64,000 bases of DNA from Ophiocordyceps camponoti-saundersi (nom. inval.) (lineage: Eukaryota; Ascomycota; Sordariomycetes; Hypocreales; Ophiocordycipitaceae). The position numbers were made by a program, and so were the translations under genes. How positions within the stretch are numbered: the first letter of the stretch is position 1; each line of letters opens with the position of its first letter. Positions 12,401 to 25,036 of this stretch are shown here, piece by piece. The notes below the pieces were generated by a model that had not been told where the DNA came from, did no database searches, and was given only the letters and a program-made list of their open reading frames with translations. Where the stretch lies: NCBI GenBank assembly GCA_003339415.1, contig PDHQ01000182.1, positions 1 to 64,000 of the forward strand, written 5' to 3'.

Positions 12401-14948
12401 AAAGGAATAAGGTTTAAGTAAGTAAGATATAAAATATAATCTTACCTATTAGGGTTATAACTTAAATAAAGCTAAGGAAAATAATAGTTTAACTTTTACT
12501 AAATTTAATAAATACTTAGCTAGCGGTAAACTTATTAAAGGATAGTAAGGGTATAAGAAGCTATAATACTTTAAACTAAGATTAACCTAATATCGATATA
12601 GATATTATATTAATATCGATTAGAATACCTTAAAATATTATCTAAGAATAGTAGTTTATTAAGGTAAAATAAGTAGTAGGAGCTATAATAAGTATAAGCT
12701 TATAAGAGTTATCTCTTATTAGGAAATATATATATATTAACTAATATAGTATTTTAGCTACTTAAAGTAATATCGATAATAAGTTTTCTATTAATTTTAT
12801 AATTTAAAGTATATAAAATACTTAAGTTAATTATATAAATAATAAAATATAGTATAAAGTTTTAGTAAATTTATAAAATAGGAGTGCTTATCTATTATTG
12901 CTATCCTCCTCTAATACTTTTTTTATTTTTTTAAAATTTATAAGATAAGCGTTAAAGTTAACTTTTACGCTAGTAAAAGTATAATAAGCTAGAAATAAAT
13001 ATCTGAATATTTTACGTTCTTTTTCCGTATATTTAAAAGACTAATATCTAGTCTTATTATAAATAAAGTATTTATAGTTTTATAAGGTATCGGCCCTTAA
13101 GTTATAAGTAAAATTACTTCCGCTATTATTATAATATTAGTTTAAGGGCTAGTTAAAAGTTTTCTAATATTAGCGATTAAAGTAAAAAATATTAAAGCTT
13201 AGAGCGTTAGGAGGAGGTAATAATAAGTAAGCGCTTTAAATATATTATAAGCTACTAAATTAATAAGTTAGGGCTATTTCTAAAAAGGAATAAAGGTTAG
13301 ATATAAGTATCTCCGTATCTTTCGCGGGTTTAAAGAATATAAATTCTAATTTAAAGACGCCTCGGTAAATATTAATAAGGGTTATCTATAAAAGGGCGTT
13401 ACTAATATAATTAGAACTAAGAGTATACTAATAAAGATCTAATTTATTAAAAAGTTTTTATAGGACTTTATATAGTTTACTTTTAAAATATAAAGTTTAA
13501 ACTATTTAGTAAGTAGTAAATATCTAATTTATATAATAATAAAAATAGTTAATATTTATATTAAAATATTTCTATATTTAAAAATATATATTATAGAAAG
13601 TAAAAAACTAGTAAATATAATTAAGATAATACTATTTTACTTAGCTTAAAAGAATATATAGAAAAATCGTATAAAAATAAAATAAGTAAATTTTTAATAT
13701 AAAGTAAATATTTATAAAAATACGGACCTTATTATCTAAAAAGTTATAAGGTTCGCCTAAGTATATAATATTTTTATCTTAGATTTTAGTAAATTAAGTA
13801 ATTATTTCTAAATTAATATATATATTAGGAAATTTAATTAGGGGTAATATAAAGAAAATAGAAATATCTAATATAAGTTTATCTTAAAATTAAGGTATTT
13901 TCGATAAGAATCCTTATTAATATTAATAAAGTTCTATATTAGTATCTAAATAAGGACCTTAGCTATTAATATTAAGTTTAGCTATACTTATTAATAGTTT
14001 TTTAATAAGTATATCTAATAAGGACTATATTCTTTAAGCGGTAGCTTAAGGATCTTAAAATAAGTATATTATTAGTTATTAAGTAAGTTAAACTAGTAAG
14101 TTTTAAGATAATATATTTAGTTATAATATCTAAGGGTTAGGGATAATTTAAATTTAGATATTCCTAGCGTCTAAGCTAAGCTTTAGTTAAGGTACTATCT
14201 ATTATTATAAGGTAAGTATAGTAATAATTTAAGTTTCTATCTTAGTTTCTAATATTAATCTTATAAAGATTATAAGTTTTAGTTTAAAAAAGGTTTTATT
14301 ATATACCTAAGCTAGCTATATAGGAGGTTCGTTTATATTTAGAAGTTTTTCGAGTTTTTTTAAGGCGGGTTTTTTAGATTTACTAATATAAATTCCTTAT
14401 CTTATAAGAAAGCTTTAAGTAAGGTTTTTTATAAATACTTATCCTATTTCCTATATCTTCGTTTTCTAGCTATTAAAATATCGTTAAAAGAGGTTAAATA
14501 AAGCGAAACTAGAGAGTTATTTATTATTTTTAATAAATAAGATAAGTCTCGCTATTATTAGTTTAATTATCTCTATATTTTTATAATCTCCTAGTATATT
14601 ATTATCTTAGTAATTTAAGTTAAACTAATTTTAATATTATTTTAGGATTTTAATATATTTAAATATTTCCTAAGTTAGCTAATTATAATATTTAAGGAGT
14701 TCTATTTTATTTTAAAAAGGGGTACTTATAATTATAAGTAAGTTTTCGAACTGGCTTTAGATAGATATTATAAAATATTTAAGTTAGTTTCTTTAAGAGT
14801 TCTAAAAGGGGTTTTATATAGCCCTTTATTAACTTTTTAATTAATTATAGCTTACCTTTATATAGTTACTTTTATAAGAGTCTACTATTAAAGTTAATTA
14901 TTTTATCCTTACTAATTTATAATTAACTAAATTTTAACTACTAATTAG

Positions 14949-15358
14949 TATTAATTAGCTTTTATAGTATATATATAGAAGTTAATAGCGATTACTAATA
15001 CTAAAAGTATAATTCTTCTAATTTATAATATTTATCTATAATTTCTCTAAAATAAAGGGAATTTTATATCTACTTATATATAAAATATCCTTATATATAC
15101 TCTTTTCTTCTATACTTAATATTAGATTAAGTATAATCTAATCTTTTCCCGAAACTAATCCGATATTAACTAGGAGTTTATTAAAGCTCCTATTTAAAAT
15201 ACTATAATAAAAATATAATTAAAACTTACCTTACTTCTTATTACCTAAGTCCCTTTAATATATCCTACGTAATATACCCCTTTTCCCCTTATCCTAAGTA
15301 TATATAGATCTTATTCTATACTTATATAAATTTTAGTTATTCTTATATAAGTCTAATA
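14949..15358 (-). repeat. 5' LTR of Copia element 1 (410 bp)
   Basis: This is the partner of the LTR at 9062-9471. The internal side carries CTAATTAG (minus strand reading), shared with the ~507-bp LTR family at the same place and probably part of the primer-binding region. Confidence 0.9.
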
Positions 15359-15363
15359 ATTAT

Positions 15364-15515
15364 AAACTTTATAAAGACTTTATAAGCTTTAAGTAATATT
15401 ATAAATATTTCTAATTAAGTATATTATTAAGTATTAATAAAAGCCCTCTTAATATAAATATTACGCGGCTATTTTATATAATAGTAAAGAAGAAAACTAT
15501 TTTATATAAAAAAAA
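15364..15515. other. AT-rich spacer
   Basis: RIP-mutated sequence with no feature, ending in an A-rich run next to the GAAAG target duplication of the following element. Confidence 0.6.
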
Positions 15516-15520
15516 GAAAG

Positions 15521-15730
15521 TGTAATAGTCTTACTAAGGCGACTGCAGAAGTAAGCTAAAGTAGAGTTATAATTAAAGCTATCGAAGAGAGGAAGGAGAA
15601 GGGAGAGAAGCCCCCTTCCCGAGCTAGCTATATACCCCGCGCGATAACTAAGCGCTATCGGGAAAACCTAAATATATCCGCTATAATCCCCCTTATCTAG
15701 CTACGATTAGTTATAAACTAATCCCTTATA
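15521..15730 (-). repeat. 210-bp LTR of TRIM-like copy 2 (left)
   Basis: It starts TGTAATAGTCTTACTAAGG and ends ATCCCTTATA. This is the least altered start in the family and confirms the TG terminus. Confidence 0.9.
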
Positions 15731-16456
15731 TAGCCCCCTCCTTAAGCTAGCCGAGGAAGTAGGAGCGTAAGACGGAAAAGTTACGTACTACTACGCTAAT
15801 AAGATACTCTATATAGTCCTTAGCTAATAGCCTAATAGCCTCCGTAAAGATAAAAATAAGAGGGCGGAAAAGCTCTCTTATAGCTTAGGGAATTAAACCC
15901 CGATCCTTATAGGGAAGATTCTAATAAGCTTAAAATCGTAATATTACTTAAAGTAAAAATTAATAAACTTATATACTAATAGTAAAAAACTTATTTATAT
16001 AGCTAATATATAGGACTAGGTAGTATTATATTAGTTACGGGAAGCTTAGAGAATACCCTAATTACGGTAAATAGTAAAGCTAGCTATATACTTATCGCTA
16101 TATACTACTAGCGCTAGTTTATAAGTTAAGGCGTAATATAATTATAATATATACTTACTAATAAATTTACGCGCTTAAGCTGCGCGCGGACTATCCTTAT
16201 ATAAAGTAATATAATAAAGCTAGAAATTACCTAGGCTATAATATTTAGCGTATACTTATCCCTCCTTACTTATTATCTTTTTAATTAAAATACTCTAAAT
16301 TTACCTCTAATTACCCCGCTCTGCTTATAAAAAGCCTTAACTTTAATATCCTTATTTACTTATAAAGTTTTAAATAATTACGCTTAAAATAACCGATCTA
16401 ATTATACTAATAGTAACGCTAGCGCTTAGTAATATTAAAATAAAATTATATAGATA

Positions 16457-17056
16457 TATATATATATTATATTACTTTAATAACTTATATAAGTATCTAA
16501 GTATATAATTATTTAATAGAGAGGAAAAACCGGAGTGCTTAGGGGAAAACCCCTTACTTAATATATTTAGCTAGCTTATAAGCTAATTATATTATATCGG
16601 AAAGCTTAATCGTTATAGGAAATATCTGAAATTACGCTAATTTTAAGTAAAAGGTACCTATATTTCTTATTATATATCTTATCTAAGTTCTAAGTAATTT
16701 TAGTATATATATTAGTAAATACTATAGCGAAGATATATTACTTTATAATTATATTTTATTACCGGATTATAATCGCTATTAAAGGGGACCTATTCCTTTA
16801 ATAACTTACGTTATTTAATTATACCCTTACCTTACGCCTTACCTTACCTAAGCCTCGGCTAGGTTACTACTCCTACTAAGGGAGGAAAAGAGCCCGGCAA
16901 GGTTACTACTCCTATTAGGGTTATGCCGGGGTCGGACTATACCCTAGCTATATAGTTAGGGTAAAAAATACCTATACCCTTTACCGGATTTAAACCGACT
17001 ACCTCTCTTATAAGAGACTAATATCTCTAAACGCTTAACTACTATACTAGGAGGGC
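16457..17056 (-). mobile_element. tRNA-headed SINE, copy 2
   Basis: A 600-bp minus-strand SINE nested in TRIM-like copy 2. The tRNA-like head is at the right (GAGGGC at 17051-17056) and the (AT)n tail at the left. The 13-bp target duplication AATTATATA(G/A)ATA lies at 16444-16456 and 17057-17069, with one G/A difference. TRIM-like copy 3 shows the unoccupied site near 25748-25765. Confidence 0.92.
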
Positions 17057-17700
17057 AATTATATAAATATAATATTTATTAGGTTAGTAAAAAAGGGGGG
17101 CGGCAAATTAACTAGCGCGTTAGAAATATTCCTAAAACTAAATACTTTATTAAAGCCTCGGAGAAAGCTAGCGAAGGCCGCGTATATTATAAGCTAGTTT
17201 TTATAATTTAAGCGCTTTTATAGCTCTTTACGTAGCTTAGATAAAAGTAAAATAATCTTAGTATAGTTAAATTAATATAATAGCTTAGCCTTGAAAAAAG
17301 TATATTCCTACCTTATAATATATTCTCTAAGGGGCTCTAATAGCCCCTAATATATCCTAATTAAGGAAAAACCTACTTAGCGCTCCTTATAACTCTCCCC
17401 GAGAAGCTCGGAGATATACGCTAAAAAGGCTTTAAGCTAGTAAGAAAAATCTATAACTATAATAATATACGGAAAAAACGTTTACTAAAAGGTATTAAGA
17501 TAAGAAAAAATATAGTAAAACTAAAACTTAGGCTCTCTAATTATAGCTTTATCGATTATAAATTTAGTATATATAGTAGCTAGCTAAGAATCTAGGCTAG
17601 AATAAGCTAAGAGCGGCTTTAATATAGGTAGAATTTAATAATATTCTATATTAAAATCTTACTTTTATATTTAGTTAGCGGTAAGAGGAGCTTTAATTAA

Positions 17701-17910
17701 TATAATAGTCTTACTAAGGTAATTATAAAAATAAGCTAAAGTAAAGTTATAATTAAAGCTATTAAAAAGAGGAAGGAGAAAGGAGAGAAGCCCCCTTCTT
17801 AAGCTAGCTATATACCCCGCGCGATAACTAAGCGCTATTAGGAAAACCTAAATATATTCGCTATAATCCCCCCTATCTAGCTACGATTAGTTATAGACTA
17901 ATCTCTTATA
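17701..17910 (-). repeat. 210-bp LTR of TRIM-like copy 2 (right)
   Basis: It starts TATAATAGTC and ends ATCTCTTATA, then GAAAG. It differs from the left repeat mainly by C-to-T and G-to-A changes. Confidence 0.9.
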
Positions 17911-17915
17911 GAAAG

Positions 17916-18521
17916 ACTTTATTATTATATTTTATATAAGGGTATATACTTTATATAGCTAAAAGACTACTTAAAGTTTTAGAAATAATAAAGCTATATT
18001 AAGTTTAGCTTTCTTAATAAACCTCGCTTTTTTAATTATTATAATTTATTTAACTTTTAGCTTTTATTTAATAGTAACTTTATAAAGATAATAAAAGCTT
18101 TATTATAATTTCTTTAAGGAAGCGAGTATATTATAAATCCCTTAAAAATACGCTTATAATATATTATTTACTTAAGTCTTTTTAAAAGGCTTCTAACTTA
18201 ATAATACTTATAAAAGCTATAAGCTATATAATAAACTCTGTAACTTATAATTAGTATAATAATAATCTTAAATAAAGTTTATATTAATAAACTTTATATT
18301 ATTAAAATAATTATAAATAACTATTCTTAATACTTAGTTTTTATAAAAATTATAACCTTATTATAAAATATATAAAAGATTAACTACTTTATTTAGCTTA
18401 TTTTATTTAATAAAAAAAGCTATAATATTATTATTATATAAAAACTTTAATCTAATATATATAATTACTTTTTATTTTTTAAACTTACTTTTTATTACTT
18501 TATTTAAAGTAAAAGTAAAAC
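17916..18521. other. AT-rich RIP-mutated sequence, unassigned
   Basis: No gene or family member recognised. CpA and TpG are nearly absent. Confidence 0.6.
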
Positions 18522-18531
18522 TTTTTATATA

Positions 18532-19127
18532 TATATATATATTATATTACTCTAGTAACTTATATAAGTATTTAAGTATATAATTATTTAATAAAGAGGA
18601 AAAACTAAAGTACCTTAGGGAAAAACCCCTTACTTAATATATTTAACTAGCTTATAAGCTAATTACGTTATATCGGAAAGCTTAATTATTATAAGAAATA
18701 TCTAAAATTACGCTAGTCCTAAGCAAGAGGTACTTATACTTCTTATCGCACGTTTTATCTAAGTTCTAAGTAATTCTAGTATATATATTAGTAAATATTA
18801 TAGCGAAAATATATTACTTTATAATCGTACTTTATTATTAGATTATAGTTACTATTAAAGGGGACTTATTTCTCTAATAACTTACGTTATCTAACTATAC
18901 CCCCGCGCCTTATTTTACCTAAGCCTTAGCCGGGTTACTACTCCTGCTAAGGGAGGAAAGGAGCCCGGCAGGGTTACTACTCCTACCGGGGTTATGCCGG
19001 GGTCGGACCGTACCCCGGCTATATAGTTAGGGTAAAAAATACCTATGCCCTCCGCCGGATTTAAACTAACTGCCTCTCTTATAAGAGACTAATATCTCTA
19101 AACGCTTAACTACTACGCTAGGAGGGC
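18532..19127 (-). mobile_element. tRNA-headed SINE, copy 3
   Basis: A minus-strand copy with its head at the right (GGAGGGC at 19121-19127) and its (AT)n tail at the left. T-rich flanks beginning TTTTTATATATA on both sides (from 18522 and 19128) are probably the target duplication, but low complexity hides the exact join. The central part keeps GC-rich blocks such as CCGGGGTTATGCCGGGG, less altered than copy 1. Confidence 0.88.
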
Positions 19128-19863
19128 TTTTTTATATATATAAATAATATAAAGTTAATAATTAAAACTTAATTATAAAGCTTAACTTTATTAAAGTTTC
19201 TTTTTATAATAAGTTTTAAATATTTACTATTTACTTTTTATTATTTAAAATATATACTAAACTTTTCCTATACTTATTACTTTCTTTTTTCTTTTTATAT
19301 TTTACTTTTACCTCCGCTTTATTAGTTATTCTTAGTAACTTTAACGCTTATTATTTTTTTTAGGATTTTTATAAATATACTTTTTTTTACTCCGCGGAGC
19401 TTCTCTCCGCTTTTTATTAACTTCGCCTTAAACTTTTTACTTTTTTTTTATAAAATTACTTAAAAAATATATAAATAAAAGGCTAATATTATTAACTTAG
19501 TTTAAAATATACTTAATTATTTCCTTATATATTTTAGCTTAGATTTTAAACTTCTTAGCTTTAATTATATTTTTTAATTTATATTATTTATTACCTTTTC
19601 CTTTTTAAACTCCGTTTTAATATTATATTAGAAATATTTTAACTTTAATATTTTATAAATAAAAATAAAAAACCGCTTTTTATTTTTTATTATTTAAGCG
19701 GAGTTTATTATAAATATTAAAAAGTTAATAATATAGCTATATAAATAATTAAATATTATAGCTAACTTAATAATTTTAAAATTACTTTAATAATATAATT
19801 TTTATTTATATTTATAATAAATTTTAAAGTTATTTTTATAATTTTAAATATAAAATATATTAA
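19128..19863. other. AT-rich RIP-mutated sequence, unassigned
   Basis: No gene or repeat family recognised. A short run AACTCCGCGGAGC near 19388-19401 is a small GC-rich palindrome. Confidence 0.55.
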
Positions 19864-19868
19864 GTAAT

Positions 19869-20374
19869 TATTAGTTAGGCATCTTTCCTAAGCCGAATAG
19901 GTAGCTAGAGTTATATTATAAACTTCTCGTAATAAAAATACTAATAAATTAAACCTAGAACACGTATATTATATTAACCTAAATAATAGGGTTCGGGTAA
20001 CTTATCTAAATTATATAGCGTATAGGAATATTACGTTTACTATATAATATACTCTAGCTAATAAAGTTATAAAAGATTAAATAATAACTTTACTTATAAC
20101 TTCTTATTTTAATAAAAGTACGGAAAAGATTAATATATTATATATATATCTAGCTATACTCCCTCTTACCTTTAATTTCTATTATATTAACGATATATAT
20201 TATATTAATATTATACTAATCTCGGATCGGTATTATCTCGAGTTCGACTCCTCTTTATATATACCTCTAACCTCCTACTTTATTTATATAAAGATAGTAA
20301 TCTTTATAACGCGTATTACGCGTATTTAATATATATTATATTCCTAAATAGCTAATAATATATATATTCTAATA
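19869..20374 (-). repeat. 506-bp LTR (3' LTR of the element at 19869-21514)
   Basis: Same length as its partner at 21009-21514. It carries the landmark GTTACGCGTATTT-type motif and the terminal GCTA(A/G)(T/C)AATATATATATTCTAATA shared by all eight LTRs of the family. Confidence 0.88.
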
Positions 20375-21008
20375 TTAGTAACTTTCCTTTTCTAGTTAGG
20401 AATATTTATCTTACTATATAAGTAGTTAAGGTATAATTAGGTTCTTTTAGTAGCTATCGTAAATTAAATTATTTTTCTACCTCTAAGGACTTATATAGTT
20501 TAGGGTCTTATAGATACCCTTTACCTTGCTAATTTATTAATAAGTTCGGGTCGATATTAGGTAGATATCCGATTATTTTCTTACTAATTTTAGTATTACC
20601 TCCCGGGGCGACGCGTATCGAATTATCTTTCGCGTCGTCCCTTCGCGTTATTAAAGGTAGATAAGGGCTATAAGGTCTTATAAACCGCGGACTAGATCCG
20701 AAAAAGAAAGAATAAGTAAACGATATTAACTTATAGTAAGTTATTACTAAGTACTAGGATATCTAAATTATCGAGTTACTAACTAAACATAGTTAAAGTA
20801 TATTTGCATATTATTAAAATAATAATTATAGTTTCCTAGGAGTTAGCACTTTAATAAATATTTACTATCTAAATTACTTTTCTATTTCCGATCTAAACTA
20901 AAGTCGAATAATAACGAAGCCGGCACTTTAGCTTATATTAGTTAACTAAGTTTTAAGTAATAAAAGGTAGTTAAGTCCGCGATATAACTTAGCTTTATTA
21001 CTAATTAG

Positions 21009-21514
21009 TATTAGTTAAGTATCCTTCCTAAGCTAAATAGGTAGCTAGAGTTATATTATAAACTTCTTATAGTAAAGATACTAATAGATTAGACCTAGAA
21101 TATATATATTATATTAACCTAAATAATAAGGTTTAGGTAACTTATCCGGATTATATAGCGTATAGGAATATTATATCTACTATATAATATACTCTAGCTA
21201 ATAAAGTTATAAAAGATTAAATAATAACTTTACTTATAACTTCTTATTTTAATAAAAGTATAGAAAAAATTAATATATTATATATACGTTTAGCTATACT
21301 CCCTCCTGCCCTCGATTCCTATTATATTAACGATATATATTATATTAATATTATACTAATCTCGGATCGGTATTATCTTAAGTTTAACTCCTTTTTATAC
21401 GTGCCTCTAATCTCCTACTTTATTTATATAAAGATAGTAATCTCTGCGACGCGTGTTACGCGTATTTAACGCGTGTTATATTCCTAAGCAGCTAGTAATA
21501 TATATATTTTAATA
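21009..21514 (-). repeat. 506-bp LTR (5' LTR of the element at 19869-21514)
   Basis: Preceded by ACTAATTAG, the same junction found before the equivalent LTR of the Copia elements. Followed by the target duplication GTAAT. Confidence 0.88.
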
Positions 21515-21519
21515 GTAAT

Positions 21520-22349
21520 ATTAATAAATATAGCTAGATTTTAATTACTAATAAATATATTAAAATATTATAATATAATAAAAATTATTTATAAGGAAAA
21601 TAAAAAAAGATAATTAAAAGTAATTTCTTATTTTTATAAGTAATAACTTTAATATTATATAATTTATAACTTAATAAGTAAGACTTTATAACTAAGCTTT
21701 TTTAAAGCTTATATATACTTCTCCTTTTTAATAAGATATAAACTCCGCTTTTTAATTATTTTTTTTTAAAAAGTTAAAGCTTTTTACTTATAAGTTTTTT
21801 CCTTATCCTTTAGTAAATATTTTATATTTTCCTATTTTTAACCTTTTCCCCCTAATAAATATTTTTTTAAGTTACTAAAAATAAAGTTTACTTTACTATT
21901 TTTAATATTATATTATAAAAGTTTACTAAGCTTAATAATATCCTTATTAGCTTCCTAAAAAGTTATAAATAACTTTTTATAATAATTTTAACTAAGCTTT
22001 TTTAGGGATATATTACTTATAGATATTTCTTTACTTAATATTAAACTTTTAATATTACGGTTTTTCGGAAAGCGAGAAAAAGCTTTAAGGTTTATTAGAC
22101 TCTAAGTTACTATTATCTTATCTCCCTTTTTAATATTATAAATAAGATTTTTAAAACTATAATAATAAAAAAGGTATCTTATATAGTAGAGTTTATAAGA
22201 ATCTTATTATAAAATTAGATAAGTAATTAGCTTAACTAGTTTACTAATAGCGCCTTACTCTTTTTAATAAAGTTAGTTTATACCGCTTAAAGCTTCTAAA
22301 GCTTTACTTTCTTTCTAATATTAAATATAATAAGCGCTTTTAACTATAT
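21520..22349. other. AT-rich RIP-mutated sequence, unassigned
   Basis: No gene or repeat family recognised. Confidence 0.55.
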
Positions 22350-22354
22350 CTTAT

Positions 22355-22863
22355 TATTAGTTAGGTATTCTTCCTAAGCTAAATAGGAGGCTAGTATTAT
22401 ATTTCGTTCTTATTATTATAATTTAACTAAGTATTATAAGAAACTTTATATATATATATATTAACTTAGATAATAAGGTTCGGGTAACTTATTTAAATTA
22501 TATAGCTAAAAGAATCGTCCGTCTCCTATCCTATATACTCTAGCTAAATAAGTTACGAATAATTAATTTTAATAACTTTATTTATAATTACTTTTCTTAA
22601 AAAATATACGGAAAGATTTATATATTATATATATATCCTAGCTATATTTCTTATTACTTAAAGACTCTTATTATATTAACGTCGCGCGTAATATTAAGAT
22701 TATACTAATTTTAAATCGGTATTATCTTAAGTTTAACTTTTTTTTATATATATCCCTAACCTCTTACTTTATTTATATAAAAATAGTAATTTTTATAGCG
22801 CGTGCTATGCGTATTTAACGCGTATTATATTCCTAAATAGCTAGCAATATATATATTCTAATA
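22355..22863 (-). repeat. 509-bp LTR of the broken element at 22355-27464
   Basis: It begins TATTAGTTAGGTATTC and ends ATATATATTCTAATA. It is followed by the family's pyrimidine-rich interior edge, which reads as a purine run on the minus strand. Confidence 0.86.
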
Positions 22864-24826
22864 TTAGTAATTTTTCTTTTTAAGTTAGGAATATATATTT
22901 ATTATATAGGTAATAAGGAGTATAATTAGGTTCCTTTAATAGCTATTATAGATTAAATTATTTTTTTTTACTTTTAAAAACTTATATAATTAAGGTTTAA
23001 TAAATACCCTTTCCTTACTAATCTATTAATAAGTTCGGGTTAATATTATATTAATATCTAATTATTATTTTACTAATTCCTACGCTACTTTTTATTATCG
23101 AAAGTAAATAAGGGATATAGGTAGTAAGCTTAACGCTATATATATCGCCTAGATATATAGCCTAACGCTAGTACCGGATATTTAAGCTTATTAGCTAGCT
23201 ATAGGGATATTACTAGGGCGCCTTACTCTAAAGGCCCTCGGTAAATATTAGCTATCGCGAGGGGGAATCTCCCTTATTAACTAGTAAACCCTTATAGCCG
23301 GTAAAGGTTATCTTTTTCTTATAGCACTAACTATTCCTATACCGTAATATCTATATATTCGCTATTTATTATTACTTTCTTAGCTATACCCTAAGGCGTT
23401 ATAATACGCTTAACGCTATTACCTTAGGATATAACTATCTTCTAATAGCTTCTTTTTACTAGTTTAAAAACTAAAAAAACGCGAATATATTTAATATATT
23501 AGAAAACTAAGCGGTATCTTAAGTAAGCTTCTAGCTAAGTTATCCGCGAAAAAGAATAAAAACCGAAAAAATAAATATAAAGAGGGAAAAAAAAATAAAA
23601 GGGGAAAAAAGGGGGCTTTTATAATTAAAAGGTATATACTATACTTACCTTAATAATAATAAGCTATAAATATATACCGCGTTACTAGATACTAAAATAC
23701 TTAAGTTATATAAGTATATATTTAACTTTATCGTAATTAAAAAAGGTATATATTATAAATATAAAGGGGTAAATTAGTAAGTTAATAACTTTACCTATAA
23801 ATTACCTCGCGCTTAAGCTCTTTATTTTTTTCTTTTTCCTTCCTCCCTCGCGCTAATTATTATTATTATTATTATTAATATATAGCTATTAAAGTAAGCT
23901 TAGCCTAAACTTAAATCGAAATTTATAATATATTATATTAACTTTAAGTTAAGTTCGCCTTTATACTTATATAGTATATTACCCCTTATTACTCCGCGCG
24001 TAAGACTATTTTACCTTCTTAGCGCGCTATAGCTAAGGAGAACCTTCTTACTTTTAGCGATAAGGGTAATAATAATAATAATAATAAGAATAATATAAAC
24101 CTTATTAGGGCCCCTATTTCCTATTACGCTATTAAGAGTTATATAGGTAAATCTCGGCTTCTTTTATAGTTTATATTAATTTTAACTTAGTTATTAATAT
24201 ACTTTAAATTATAATAGCTTTATCCCCTTTGCGGGCTATTATTATTACTCCTAAGTTATATAAGAAAATAAGCTCCTATCTTACTAATATAATTAAGATA
24301 ACGCTTAAATACTCCTATTATATTAATATACGTAAGTTAAATAGTAATACGCTTATTAAATAAAAGCGTAAGTATAAGCGTATCGATATACGCTAGCTAG
24401 TCCCTTATTATTAATATATAAGATAGCTTATATAATAGCTACTATCTATAAACGCTTATTAATATTAAAACTTCTAGATAGCGCGCGCTTATTATATATA
24501 TATAGTAGCGGGGTTTTACTATAATTTAGTATATTTTTATATTAATAATAATAGTTTATTAAATCCGTAACTAATTATAGCTAGTTAGACTTTTCCTACC
24601 GCGGCTAATATAGCTTAAGAGATCGCTATTTTCGTAATAGATAATTACCTTTTAGAGTCTAACTAAGAGGCGGAGGTATATTAATAATAACTTAAACCTT
24701 AAACAAATTTAAACTAATATCTAACTAATATCGATAATATCTTAATATTATATATAAAGTATATAATACTTATTATATTATTAATCCTCCTTTATATAAA
24801 AGATAATTAGCGTTTATTTTTATTAT

Positions 24827-25036
24827 TATAAAGGTCTCACTAAGGCGACTGCAGAAGTAAGCTAAAGTAAAGTTATAATTAAAGCTATTAAAAAGAGGAA
24901 GGAGAGGGGAGAGAAGCCCCCCTCCTAAGCTAGCTATATACCCCGCGCGATAACTAAGCGCTATCGGGAAGACCTAAATATATCCGCTATAATCCCCCCT
25001 ATCTAGCTATAATTAGTTATAAACTAATCCCTTATA
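24827..25036 (-). repeat. 210-bp LTR of TRIM-like copy 3 (left)
   Basis: It starts TATAAAGGTCTCACTAAGG and retains CTGCAG, a sequence with unmutated CpA and TpG. It ends AATCCCTTATA. Confidence 0.88.

Larger units (their letters stand above)
9062..15358 (-). mobile_element. Copia-type LTR retrotransposon, complete but RIP-mutated
   Basis: The element is 6297 bp, with two 410-bp LTRs and the 5-bp target duplication ATTAT (9057-9061 and 15359-15363). Sense is minus: on that strand a purine run (AAAAAAGAAAAAG) abuts the LTR at 9062-9471. Read through RIP-type stops, the minus strand shows an integrase segment near 11640-11700 with the pattern DSIL-stop-IAIKVVNN. Downstream is the reverse transcriptase catalytic motif at about 10480-10505. 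Integrase before reverse transcriptase is the Copia (Ty1) order. The catalytic aspartates are now asparagine codons (10488-10493). It cannot encode an active enzyme. It serves as the empty-site reference for two insertions in the copy at 27465-37546. Confidence 0.92.
15521..17910 (-). mobile_element. TRIM-like LTR element, copy 2 (carries a SINE)
   Basis: It has terminal 210-bp repeats at 15521-15730 and 17701-17910 and the 5-bp target duplication GAAAG (15516-15520 and 17911-17915). The left repeat keeps its TG start (TGTAATAGTC). Length is 2390 bp. Removing the SINE at 16457-17056 and its duplicated target leaves about 1777 bp, the size of the other two copies. The interior has no recognisable gene. 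Strand follows the tentative polypurine tract used for copy 1. Confidence 0.9.
19869..21514 (-). mobile_element. Non-autonomous LTR element with 506-bp LTRs, short form
   Basis: Two 506-bp direct repeats (19869-20374 and 21009-21514) enclose only 634 bp. The target duplication is GTAAT (19864-19868 and 21515-21519). The LTR starts TATTAGTTAGGC (TGTCGGTTAGGC before RIP, as the copy at 31609 shows) and ends CTAATA. On the minus strand a purine run, AGAAAAGGAAAG, lies just before the LTR at 19869-20374, so sense is minus. The interior has no protein frame. It is a shortened sibling of the 3.5-kb members at 31609-35186 and 46185-49654. Confidence 0.9.

Noticed and set aside
15731..15745. Primer-binding site of the TRIM-like element complementary to the SINE's tRNA 3' end
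   Set aside because: TAGCCCCCTCC matches the expected TGGTGCCCTCC only in part, and the element's orientation is uncertain.
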